Assembly (NCBI GenBank): GCA_014802045.1
Contig: JAAVDA010000014.1
Location: 1-64,000, forward strand
DNA: 64,000 bases
Origin: Bacteroides sp.
GTDB lineage: Bacteria; Bacteroidota; Bacteroidia; Bacteroidales; Muribaculaceae
Direction of reading: 5' to 3'
The position numbers and the translations under genes were made by a program. Under the pieces are notes generated by a model. That model saw only the letters and a list, made by a program, of their open reading frames with translations, was not told the DNA's origin and made no database searches. Numbering within the stretch: position 1 is the stretch's first letter; each line of letters opens with the position of its first letter. This document shows positions 19,105-26,697 of the stretch, piece after piece.

Positions 19105-19112
19105 TAAATTTG
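19105..19112 (+). promoter_or_regulatory. -7 box of the retron transcript
   Basis: TAAATTTG fits TAnnTTTG. A start site about seven bases downstream falls at about 19119, three bases before the a1 repeat of the ncRNA, exactly where a retron transcript should begin. Confidence 0.6.
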
Positions 19113-19118
19113 CGGGCA

Positions 19119-19417
19119 GTTGCAATCGTGGCGGCTCCCTCCGGCCCTTGCTGTTGTGTCTAAACGAGGTTGCGGCTTGCCGCATAGCCTCATTTGGCAC
19201 TATTCTGTCTGCTGCATCCGGCAGATTTCGCCGCTCGTCTTGGAGCGGCGCACCCCAACGGTCGCTACGGCGGCTCATGGTCTTGCACTCTCGGAGAGGT
19301 CGAATGAGTTATCCATAAGGTCCGCCTGCGGCTCCCGCTTATGCTTTACTCACTCTCGGTCTCCTCACTGCAATCCTCAGACCCTTGACTACGAAGGCGT
19401 GGAGCTGCCCCGATTGC
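19119..19417 (+). ncRNA. Candidate retron msr-msd RNA
   Basis: A gene-free, highly structured 300-base stretch directly upstream of a retron-type reverse transcriptase. It is bounded by a 17-base inverted repeat with 15 matches: a1 GCAATCGTGGCGGCTCC (19122-19138) and a2 GGAGCTGCCCCGATTGC (19401-19417). Inside, in order, are hairpins GAGG/CCTC with TGCGGC/GCCGCA (19166-19191), TCTGC/GCAGA (19208-19225) and a perfect 8-bp CGCCGCTC/GAGCGGCG (19229-19250). Then comes a long imperfect hairpin, about 19293-19364, built from GGAGA/TCTCC, GAGT/ACTC and CATAAG/CTTATG with a CCGC/GCGG tip; this is the likely msd. The a1-hairpins-msd-a2-RT order is the standard retron layout. The branching guanosine and exact msd ends cannot be fixed by eye. 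Confidence 0.75.
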
Positions 19418-19445
19418 TTTATTTCACAACTAACTTCAAAATCAG

Positions 19446-20501
19446 ATGAAAGAGAGCCACATAGCAGAGGCTGCACGAGAATATCTGGGCACCGGGACGG
19501 TGAAGTCGCCCCGCGATCTGGCTGTTGCGATATGCCGCTGCGGGGAGCTGCTTGACCTTTGGCCGTTGGGCGAGCTGACTCTCAGTCATCTGCGCCGGCT
19601 CTCTACTAAAGCGGTGCGGAAGGAGTGCTACCGCACTTTCAGCATACCGAAACGTTCGGGCGGGGCGCGGCAGATAGCAGCTCCCACCGGGAGGCTCAGG
19701 GATATCCAGCGGGCTATCAATCTGCTGCTTCAGGCGAGGGTGGGGGTGATGGAGTGTGCCACGGGGTTTGTGTGCGGCCGAAGCGTGACAGACAATGCGC
19801 TGCCCCACATCGGAAGCCATGTGGTGGTGAATCTCGATATAGAAAACTTCTTTCCGTCTGTGACCAAACGAATGGTGCGCGAGTCGCTGAAGCGCGAGAC
19901 ACGGGAATGGCTTGAGAGCCATGAGGCGGTGAATATGCTTTGCAGCCTTGTGAGCATGCCTGACGGCGAGAAAGGCGAGATGCTTCCGCAGGGTGCGCCA
20001 AGCTCTCCGATGATTTCTAACATAGTGCTCGGCCGGTTAGACCGCAGGCTGGCGGGGTTTGCAAGAGAGAGGGGCTATGCCTATACGCGCTATGCCGACG
20101 ACCTCACTCTTAGTGGCAGGGAAATCCGGAAGATGAGCGCTGCAGACATGAAGCTGATTGAAAGGATAGTGGCAGAGGAGGGTTTCAAGCTCAACCGCCG
20201 GAAGATAAAGCAGCAGGGTGCAGGACACCGGCAGAGTGTGACCGGACTCACCGTTAATGAGCGGATAAATGTGAGCCGCGATTTCGTAAAGAATCTGAGG
20301 GTATGCCTGCATCTGTGGGAGACCCGTGGATATGAAGAGGCATCGGGCATTTACCGACGCGATTTCAGGGGCGGTGAAGATGTGGATTTCGCCCGAGCTA
20401 TCAAGGGTAAAATCAATTATATAGCGATGGTGAAAGGGAGGAGAGACCCAGTGTTTATGGCTTTCAGCCGCCGGCTGCGGCTGCTCACCGGCAGAAAATA
20501 G
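19446..20501 (+). CDS. Retron reverse transcriptase
   Basis: A 351-residue RT. An N-terminal helical region (about 1-55) leads to 'FSIPKRSGGARQIAAP' (RT0/1), GFVCGRSVTDNALPH with the retron region-X motif NAxxH at 117-121, motif A 'NLDIENFFPSV' (about 130), the 'QGAPSSPMISN' motif, the catalytic YADD (216-219) and the retron region-Y VTG at 265-267. A short C-terminal thumb ends the protein. NAxxH plus VTG separates retron RTs from group II intron and DGR enzymes; no maturase, endonuclease or fused effector domain is present. The start is 28 bases after the a2 repeat. It would convert the msd part of the RNA to branched DNA. The effector is not fused and must be a neighbour, or be absent. Confidence 0.92.
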   Translation: MKESHIAEAAREYLGTGTVKSPRDLAVAICRCGELLDLWPLGELTLSHLRRLSTKAVRKECYRTFSIPKRSGGARQIAAPTGRLRDIQRAINLLLQARVGVMECATGFVCGRSVTDNALPHIGSHVVVNLDIENFFPSVTKRMVRESLKRETREWLESHEAVNMLCSLVSMPDGEKGEMLPQGAPSSPMISNIVLGRLDRRLAGFARERGYAYTRYADDLTLSGREIRKMSAADMKLIERIVAEEGFKLNRRKIKQQGAGHRQSVTGLTVNERINVSRDFVKNLRVCLHLWETRGYEEASGIYRRDFRGGEDVDFARAIKGKINYIAMVKGRRDPVFMAFSRRLRLLTGRK

Positions 20502-20546
20502 CCGCCCGATAGCTGCACAGATGGGGAAAATAGCAGCGTGGGGGGT

Positions 20547-20570
20547 GACGGCGGCGGTAACTTTGCCGTC
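20547..20570 (+). promoter_or_regulatory. Promoter with flanking palindrome before the 371-residue gene
   Basis: The -7 box TAACTTTG (20558-20565) lies within the inverted repeat GACGGC (20547-20552) / GCCGTC (20565-20570). A repressor bound here would cover the promoter. It gives the downstream gene its own transcript, 46 bases after the RT stop. Confidence 0.5.
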
Positions 20571-20584
20571 GTAATCAATGAGTC

Positions 20585-21700
20585 ATGAATGCACCTGAAT
20601 TTACATATCTGGAAGATGTGACCTGCAAGGCCGACGAGAAATATGCCGTGGCATCTGAGGCTGTGGCTGAGTTCGAGAGATGGGCGGGCAAGATGCTCGG
20701 CGGTGCTCACCGTCGGGTGATAGCCACTCTCGAATGGCTGAGGAGCCAGACGGAGCTTCCCAGACATGTGTGGGTGCACGACGATGGCAAATGTGGCGAG
20801 ATGGTCAAAGAGCTGCTGGTGGATTATGTGCGCTGGCTTGACGAGATAGTCAATGAAATGGGGCAGAGCAGGAGAGTGAGCCACACTCTTGTGATGGCCC
20901 GCGGCCTCCGGGCTGCCCGTGAGATATGCGGCCGCGCTCCGGCAGGTCATTTCATTCCGTCGACTATCAGGAGTCCGCTGAGTGCCTACGGGCAGCGGTT
21001 TCTCAATGCTCTTGTGCTGGAAGCTGACCGATGTCCCGACACCGCCCATGGCACCCGCTATATGGAGATGCGCAGGGTGATAATGCCGGCAGCTCCAGAG
21101 GTGGGCATGGTGATTGTGCATGGCAATGCCCGGCGGTGGTCCACGCTCTTCTCTGCGGAGTTTCGCAGGATGGCGGCGGCCGATTGTCCGATAACTGTTA
21201 TAGCCGCCAATCCGGTGAAGGAGCGGCGCCGGGGATGGAACCGCAAGGGGGAACGCCGCCCCGGCAAGGAGGAGGCGGCGCTCATCAGTGAAGTGACCTC
21301 TCTGAAGCGTCGGCTCGGAGAGGTGGTAGGGCCTGCTGCATGCCTGTCGGCTCCCGAACGTCTGGCGCGCGACCTGCTCAGAGAGAGTGTGAGGATTGCC
21401 GAAAAGAAGCTCGACGACTGGCGCAAACTCTATCTGCCATTTATTCTTGAGCGGGCAGAGCGGCGCCGGGTGCTCGAAGTGATCTATGAGATTGCGCCCC
21501 ACATAGCGCGTGAGCCTAAGGTGAGGAAGCGGAAAGGCGCTTGCTCAGGGGAGGGTGCCGACGGCGATGCGCTTGATGCCGGCGACAGAGTGGAGCGCAG
21601 GTTGAAGCGCATGCGCAAAGTGTCGTCGCTATGCGATGAGCCCGCTCTTTCCGGAGCCTCAGATCCGGAGGGCAGTATATTGCCCGCAGCCACCGGATGA
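20585..21700 (+). CDS. Unrecognised soluble protein downstream of the retron
   Basis: A 371-residue protein I do not recognise. It has no signal or membrane segment. The N-terminal half is helical and charged, with aromatic 'EFERWAGKML', 'HVWVHDDGKCGEMVKE' and 'YVRWLDEIVNEM'. A short alpha/beta-like stretch at about 170-215 ('GMVIVHGNARRW', 'DCPITVIAANPVKE') is followed by a basic Arg/Lys/Gly segment, a helical region and a disordered, Gly/Asp/Arg-rich tail (about 310-371). It has its own promoter just after the retron RT and ends one base before the convergent pfkB-type gene. It could be the retron effector or an unrelated orphan; nothing in the sequence decides this. Confidence 0.75.
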   Translation: MNAPEFTYLEDVTCKADEKYAVASEAVAEFERWAGKMLGGAHRRVIATLEWLRSQTELPRHVWVHDDGKCGEMVKELLVDYVRWLDEIVNEMGQSRRVSHTLVMARGLRAAREICGRAPAGHFIPSTIRSPLSAYGQRFLNALVLEADRCPDTAHGTRYMEMRRVIMPAAPEVGMVIVHGNARRWSTLFSAEFRRMAAADCPITVIAANPVKERRRGWNRKGERRPGKEEAALISEVTSLKRRLGEVVGPAACLSAPERLARDLLRESVRIAEKKLDDWRKLYLPFILERAERRRVLEVIYEIAPHIAREPKVRKRKGACSGEGADGDALDAGDRVERRLKRMRKVSSLCDEPALSGASDPEGSILPAATG

Positions 21701-21701
21701 G

Positions 21702-22592
21702 CTATTCCACAATCGGGACGGGGAGTTTCGGCATGGCTCCGAACGATGAGCAGACGAATGCAGAGGTGTCTACGGCCTTGCGGTGGGCTTCGGCTATTGA
21801 GCGGCCCTTGAGCAGCGAAGCTATGAAAGCGGCGGTAAACGAATCGCCGGCTCCCACGGTGTCGGCCACCTTGACTTTCGGCGTAGGCAGAAAGGATGAT
21901 TCAGTGGCTGTGAACACATGGCTGCCGTTTATGCCGCAGGTGAGAATCAGGGTGGAGAGCGAATAGCGCTCCATGAGATCGCGGCACATTCCGGCTTCGG
22001 AAGAAGAGGAGTCGAGCGAGAGCATATCGCGGAGCATCAGCAGCTCCTCGTCGTTGATCTTCAGCACATTTGCACGGCTCATCGATGTGGTGAGAATCTC
22101 CGGAGTGTGGAAATCCTGGCGTAGATTGGCATCAAACACAATGAGCGGTGAGTTTTCGGCGGGAATAGCGTCGATGAAGTTCATGATAGTGGCTCGGCTT
22201 TCAGGCGACCTTTGTGCGAGAGAGCCGAAACACACGGCGGCCGTGTCAACGGCAAGCGCCATGAGATTGTCGGTGACCGGTATGTGGTCCCATGCCACAT
22301 TGCGGGTTATATCGTAGGTGGGGATTCCCGTGCTGTCGAGCTCTACAGCCACAGTACCTGTGGGATAGTGGTCAACGGTGGCTATCTCATAGTGAAGATT
22401 TTTCTCTTCGAGGGCGTGGATAAGCTCCCGGCCGAGAGAGTCGGAGCCTATGGCACTGACCACTATCGACGGCAGTCCGAACTGTCCTGCATGATAGGCG
22501 AAGTTGGCAAGGGCTCCTCCGAGTTTTTTCCCGTCGGGGAGCATGTCCCAGAGCACTTCGCCTATCCCAACGACTTTGTGCTGTTGTTTCAT
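21702..22592 (-). CDS. PfkB-family sugar kinase, fructokinase-like
   Basis: A 296-residue ribokinase-fold kinase. It has an N-terminal 'GIGEVLWDMLPDGKKLGGALANFAYH' region (substrate-binding GG and N), a lid segment, and the PfkB signature DTVGAGDSF (about 242-250) with the catalytic Asp. 'GEVLWD.LP.GK..GGAP.NFAYH' is the usual start of bacterial fructokinases, so D-fructose is the most likely substrate, with ATP as donor. It lies 58 bases downstream of the COG0523 gene on the same strand. No sugar transporter or sucrase is nearby. Confidence 0.85.
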   Translation of the reverse strand: MKQQHKVVGIGEVLWDMLPDGKKLGGALANFAYHAGQFGLPSIVVSAIGSDSLGRELIHALEEKNLHYEIATVDHYPTGTVAVELDSTGIPTYDITRNVAWDHIPVTDNLMALAVDTAAVCFGSLAQRSPESRATIMNFIDAIPAENSPLIVFDANLRQDFHTPEILTTSMSRANVLKINDEELLMLRDMLSLDSSSSEAGMCRDLMERYSLSTLILTCGINGSHVFTATESSFLPTPKVKVADTVGAGDSFTAAFIASLLKGRSIAEAHRKAVDTSAFVCSSFGAMPKLPVPIVE

Positions 22593-22650
22593 CTGTTGAT
22601 AATATGTGGGTGATGGTTAGACAAAAGATTTATGGCAGAACCCGGCGGGG

Positions 22651-23913
22651 TCAGCTGTCGGCGAGGCAACTGTCGAGCAGGGCAGTGATGCGTTCGCGGT
22701 CGAGATGCTGTCCGATAATCACGAGCTTTATCATCCGGTCGCCATATTCGGCATCCCAGTCGCGCATCATGTCGGGATTTTCGAGTTTGAGCGCCTCAAG
22801 GTCTTCTTCGGGGGCGGTGGCAAACCAGAGTCCGGCCTGAGTGAGCCGTTTCTGCACTCCGGCCTGCTCAAAGAGATAAGACATATCGCGGCTGTTGCTG
22901 AAATAGACCAGCCCCTTGGTGCGGATAATCTCCTTGGGCCATTTGCGGCCCGCCACATAGTCAAACATATCGAGGTCAAAAGGTTTGCGGCGGTAGTAGA
23001 CAAATGTGCCTATGCCATATTCCTCGGCCTCTCCCTCCCCGTGGTGGTGGTGATGGTGGTGGCAATCGTGGTCGCAGTCATGGTCATGGTGGTGGTGATC
23101 GTGGTCATCCTCATTCTCATGATGTTCGTGCTCATGGTGGTGATGGTGGTGTCCGTGCTCCTCATGGTCATCTTGGGGGCTTTCGATTTCCTTGATCCAT
23201 CGGGCGGAGGTGGCCACTTTGTCGAAGTCAAACAGCCCGGTGTCAAGAATCTTGGCGAGGTCTATGTCGGCAAAGTCGGTTTCGATAATCTCGGCTTCCG
23301 GCTGGAGAGTGCGGATGATGGTGCGCAGCCTTCCGGCCTCTTCTGGAGAGACTTCGGAAATCTTGTTGAGCACCACGATGTTGCAGAATTCAATCTGCTG
23401 GATTATGAGGTTTTCTATATCGTCTTCCTCAATATCGTTGCGCCGGAGTTTTTCTCCGCAGTCAAATTCAGATTGCATGCGCAGGGCGTCGACCACGGTG
23501 ACAATGCAGTCGAGGCGGGCGGCATTGTGGTCGGAGCTTCCGGCTGCCATGCGCTCCATGGTGCAGAGAGTCTGGGCAATAGGTTCGGGCTCGCATACGC
23601 CGGACGCCTCGATCACTATATAATCAAACTTGCGCGAGGCCACGAGCTGGCTCACCTGAAGCATGAGGTCGCTCTTGAGAGTGCAGCAGATGCATCCGTT
23701 CTGGAGCGCCACGAGGTCGTCGGGATTTTCGGGCGAGCCTACTATGCCCCCTTTCTGAATCAGGGCGGCGTCGATATTGACTTCGCCGATATCATTGACT
23801 ATCACGGCAAAACGTATGCCGCGACGGTTTGAGAGAATACGGTTGAGAAGGGTGGTTTTTCCGCTGCCGAGATATCCGGTGAGCAGCACCACCGGTGTGG
23901 GTTTCTGAGTCAT
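22651..23913 (-). CDS. COG0523 (CobW/ZNG1-type) metallochaperone GTPase with His-rich loop
   Basis: A 420-residue G3E GTPase. The Walker A motif GYLGSGKT is at 13-20, the metal-binding motif CICC (within GCxCC) at 74-77, and the base-recognition region is 'VVLNKISEVSPEE'. A very histidine-rich linker spans 248-291 (more than 20 His, with Asp/Glu and two Cys), then the CobW_C domain. Members of this group deliver or reserve zinc or cobalt using GTP; the His-rich loop is typical of zinc-related members. Which metal cannot be decided here. The gene has its own promoter and may be co-transcribed with the downstream sugar kinase. The coding repeat makes a long antisense reading frame that is not a gene. 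Confidence 0.9.
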   Translation of the reverse strand: MTQKPTPVVLLTGYLGSGKTTLLNRILSNRRGIRFAVIVNDIGEVNIDAALIQKGGIVGSPENPDDLVALQNGCICCTLKSDLMLQVSQLVASRKFDYIVIEASGVCEPEPIAQTLCTMERMAAGSSDHNAARLDCIVTVVDALRMQSEFDCGEKLRRNDIEEDDIENLIIQQIEFCNIVVLNKISEVSPEEAGRLRTIIRTLQPEAEIIETDFADIDLAKILDTGLFDFDKVATSARWIKEIESPQDDHEEHGHHHHHHEHEHHENEDDHDHHHHDHDCDHDCHHHHHHHGEGEAEEYGIGTFVYYRRKPFDLDMFDYVAGRKWPKEIIRTKGLVYFSNSRDMSYLFEQAGVQKRLTQAGLWFATAPEEDLEALKLENPDMMRDWDAEYGDRMIKLVIIGQHLDRERITALLDSCLADS

Positions 23914-23936
23914 AGGAGTAATGTTTTAAGTGATAA

Positions 23937-23944
23937 CAAATTTA
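23937..23944 (-). promoter_or_regulatory. -7 box of the COG0523 gene
   Basis: TAAATTTG on the minus strand, 24 bases before the ATG at 23913. Confidence 0.5.
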
Positions 23945-24047
23945 GCGAGTTTTATGCTTTTAGCCAACTCCGGTTCCAACAATTTTTATGACTCGGACGT
24001 TTACACAACCAGAAGAATAATAGAATAACTCTAAAACAAAAAAAGAT

Positions 24048-24326
24048 ATGATAAGACTCAACTGTTCGCTCCTTATAGAGGAGAGCGAGCGGCGCAAGCC
24101 GCTCATCGAGGCAGCCACCGAACTCGTGGAACTGTCGCTTCACGACAAGGGCTGTATTGCCTACGACCTTTACGGTTCGCTCACAGCCGACGACCGTTTT
24201 ATGATTGTGGAGACCTGGGAGTCGCGCGAAGATCTTGAGGCCCACATGGCTTCAGACCATTTCAAGCGTATTGTGCCGCAGCTTCAGGAGCTGGCCACTA
24301 TGACTCTGGAAGAGTTTACATTTTAA
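24048..24326 (+). CDS. ABM-domain protein, quinol-monooxygenase-like
   Basis: A 92-residue protein of the antibiotic-biosynthesis-monooxygenase (YgiN) type, a dimeric ferredoxin-like fold. Typical features are 'RKPLIEAATELVELSLHDKGCIAYDLYGSL', 'RFMIVETWESREDLEAHMASDHFKR', with the W-x(6-8)-H-x(4)-H-F pattern. Relatives act on quinols or are general detoxifying monooxygenases without cofactor; many have no proven activity. It stands alone between divergent and downstream genes. Confidence 0.85.
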   Translation: MIRLNCSLLIEESERRKPLIEAATELVELSLHDKGCIAYDLYGSLTADDRFMIVETWESREDLEAHMASDHFKRIVPQLQELATMTLEEFTF

Positions 24327-24392
24327 CATATATTATCAGGTATAGCCTGAAAAATTGAGGGATAAAGCCGAGGAATTGGCAGGTCTATGTTG

Positions 24393-24400
24393 TAACTTTG
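24393..24400 (+). promoter_or_regulatory. -7 box of the GH92 pair
   Basis: TAACTTTG, 33 bases before ATG 24433. Because it lies inside the longer open frame from TTG 24355, it supports 24433 as the true start of the first GH92 gene. Confidence 0.65.
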
Positions 24401-24432
24401 TGAGAAATTGCAATTTTACACAACCTAAACCT

Positions 24433-26697
24433 ATGCCAAATCCCCGACTCTATCTGCTTGGCGCCGCGCTTGCGGCAGCCGTGACTTGTCAGGCTCAGGC
24501 CGAAGACTATACCCGCTGGGTGAATCCGTTTGTTGGCACCACCAACTATGGCACCACCAACCCCGGCGCGATAGTGCCCAACGGCATGATGTCTGTGGTG
24601 CCCTTCAATGTGATGGGCTCAGAGACCAACCGTTACGATAAAGACTCCCGATGGTGGTCTACTCCCTATGAAATCAACAATAAGTTTTTCACCGGCTATG
24701 CTCATGTGAATCTCAGCGGCGTGGGGTGTCCGGAGCTCGGTTCGCTGCTCACCATTTCCACTACCGGCGATCTGGAGCCTGACTACCGCAAATATGGTTC
24801 GGCCTACAAGGACGAGACCGCTGTGCCGGGCTACTACTCCAACCGTCTGGAGAAATATGATATTCTGACCGAGGTTACGGCTACAGCCCGCACTTCGGCC
24901 GAACGCTACACCTTTCCGGCCGGAAAGGGTAATATCCTCATAAATCTCGGTGAGGGGCTCACCAACGAGAGCGGGGCAACCGTGCGCCGTGTGAGCGACA
25001 CCGAGATTGAGGGCTCGAAGCTGATGGGCACTTTCTGCTACAATCCGCAGGCCGTGTTTCCGATCTATTTCGTGATGCGCGTGAGCCGCAAGCCTGATGC
25101 GTCGGGCTATTGGAAGATGCAGCGCCCTATGGGGGTAGAGTCGGCATGGGACAAGGATGCCGGCAACTATAAGCTCTACACCCGCTATGGCCGCGAGCTT
25201 TCGGGTGATGATATAGGCTACTGGTTCACCTACGACGATCTCAAGGAGGGAGAGCAGGTGGAAGTGAGAATGGGTGTGTCGTTTGTGTCTATCGCCAATG
25301 CCCGCGAGAATCTCGACAAGGAGCAGCAGGGTCTCACTTTCGATGATATCCGTTCGGCAGCCACGAAGAAATGGAACGATGATCTGGGCCGCATAAGAGT
25401 GAAGGGTGGCACGGAGGAGCAGAAAAGGGTGTTCTACACCGGTCTTTACCATGCTCTGATTCATCCGAATCTGCTCAGCGATGTGAACGGTGAATATCCT
25501 CTGATGGAAAACTCCGGCACAGGCAAGGCCGACTATGACCGCTACACAGTGTTCTCTCTCTGGGACACCTACCGCAACCTGCATCAGCTCATGACTCTCG
25601 TCTATCCTGAGCGTCAGCTTGATATGGTGAAGAGCATGGTGGATATGTCGAAGGAGTGGAACTGGCTGCCGAAATGGGAGCTCTATGGACGCGAGACCTT
25701 TACCATGGAGGGCGATCCGGCTCTGCCCGTGATTGTCGACACCTGGCGCAAGGGTATCACCGACTTCGATATAGACGCGGCCTATGCGGCCATGAAGCGC
25801 TCGGCCACAACTCCCGGCGCGCTCAATCCGATGCGTCCTGACATAGACCCGTATATCGAGAAGGGTTATGTGCCTCTCGGGTTCTATGCCGGAGATATGT
25901 CGGGCGACAACTCGGTGTCGCACGCTCTGGAATATTACGTGGCCGACAATGCTTTGGCATGGATGGCCGAAGAGCGGGGCGACAAGGAGTTTGCCGCCGA
26001 ACTGCGCAAGCGTGCGGCCGGCTACAAAAACTATTATTCGAAAGAGAGCGGCACCCTGCGTCCGCTCAAGGCCGACGGCACATTCCTGACTCCGTTCAAT
26101 CCCCGCCAGGGCGAAAACTTCGAGGAGGTGCCGGGATTTCATGAGGGAAGCGCGTGGAACTACACCTTCTTCGTGCCCCACGATGTGGAAGGTCTGGCCA
26201 AACTGATGGGAGGCAAGCGGCAGTTTGTCGACAAGCTCCAGAAGGTGTTTGACGAAGGCCTCTATGATCCGGCCAACGAGCCTGATATAGCCTATCCCTA
26301 TCTGTTCAGCCGATTCGGCGGAGAGGAATGGCGCACACAGCGCGAGGTGAACCGTCTGCTCGACAAGCATTTCACATCGAAGCCCGATGGCATACCGGGC
26401 AATGACGACACCGGCACAATGTCGGCATGGGCTGTATTCTCGATGATGGGATTTTATCCCGACTGTCCGGGCGAACCGTTCTACACGCTTACCACTCCGG
26501 TGTTTGATGAGGTGGAGATAGACCTGGCCGACGGAAAGACGCTGACTATAGAGGCGGAGCGCACGTCGCCCGATGATATCTACATCTCGTCTATGGAGCT
26601 GGGCGGCAAGCCGCTGAAGAAGTATCGTGTGTCGCATGACGAGCTGCTCAACGGCGGCCGCGTGGATATGAAACTCTCCTCCCGGCCCCGCAAATGA
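24433..26697 (+). CDS. GH92 alpha-mannosidase, exported
   Basis: A 754-residue glycoside hydrolase of family 92. The ATG at 24433 gives a signal peptide ending near 'CQAQA', directly followed by the family start 'YTRWVNPFVGT'. The N-terminal beta-sandwich (to about 280) precedes the (alpha/alpha)6 catalytic domain. Conserved blocks include 'YTVFSLWDTYR', 'WELYGRETFTMEGD', 'HEGSAWNYTFFVPHD' (general-acid Glu region) and GNDDTGTMSAW (catalytic-base region). GH92 enzymes are calcium-dependent, inverting exo-alpha-mannosidases that trim host or yeast mannans and N-glycans. The stop overlaps the next GH92 start by ATGA. No SusC/SusD pair is present. Confidence 0.93.
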   Translation: MPNPRLYLLGAALAAAVTCQAQAEDYTRWVNPFVGTTNYGTTNPGAIVPNGMMSVVPFNVMGSETNRYDKDSRWWSTPYEINNKFFTGYAHVNLSGVGCPELGSLLTISTTGDLEPDYRKYGSAYKDETAVPGYYSNRLEKYDILTEVTATARTSAERYTFPAGKGNILINLGEGLTNESGATVRRVSDTEIEGSKLMGTFCYNPQAVFPIYFVMRVSRKPDASGYWKMQRPMGVESAWDKDAGNYKLYTRYGRELSGDDIGYWFTYDDLKEGEQVEVRMGVSFVSIANARENLDKEQQGLTFDDIRSAATKKWNDDLGRIRVKGGTEEQKRVFYTGLYHALIHPNLLSDVNGEYPLMENSGTGKADYDRYTVFSLWDTYRNLHQLMTLVYPERQLDMVKSMVDMSKEWNWLPKWELYGRETFTMEGDPALPVIVDTWRKGITDFDIDAAYAAMKRSATTPGALNPMRPDIDPYIEKGYVPLGFYAGDMSGDNSVSHALEYYVADNALAWMAEERGDKEFAAELRKRAAGYKNYYSKESGTLRPLKADGTFLTPFNPRQGENFEEVPGFHEGSAWNYTFFVPHDVEGLAKLMGGKRQFVDKLQKVFDEGLYDPANEPDIAYPYLFSRFGGEEWRTQREVNRLLDKHFTSKPDGIPGNDDTGTMSAWAVFSMMGFYPDCPGEPFYTLTTPVFDEVEIDLADGKTLTIEAERTSPDDIYISSMELGGKPLKKYRVSHDELLNGGRVDMKLSSRPRK

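Noticed and set aside
19119..20501. Diversity-generating retroelement or group II intron as the source of the RT
   Set aside because: No template/variable repeat pair, no accessory protein and no target gene were seen; the RT lacks a maturase or endonuclease domain, and no intron domain V hairpin was found. NAxxH and VTG motifs fit retrons.
23038..23165. Repeats that look like a short CRISPR or satellite array
   Set aside because: These are His/Asp codons (GTG/ATG/ATC-type triplets) of the metal-binding loop, in frame and without spacers. No CRISPR array or cas gene was found in the window.
22705..23832. 375-residue plus-strand open frame opposite the COG0523 gene
   Set aside because: It mirrors the real gene, including its histidine codon repeats; composition is Val/Gly-rich shadow sequence and no promoter precedes it.
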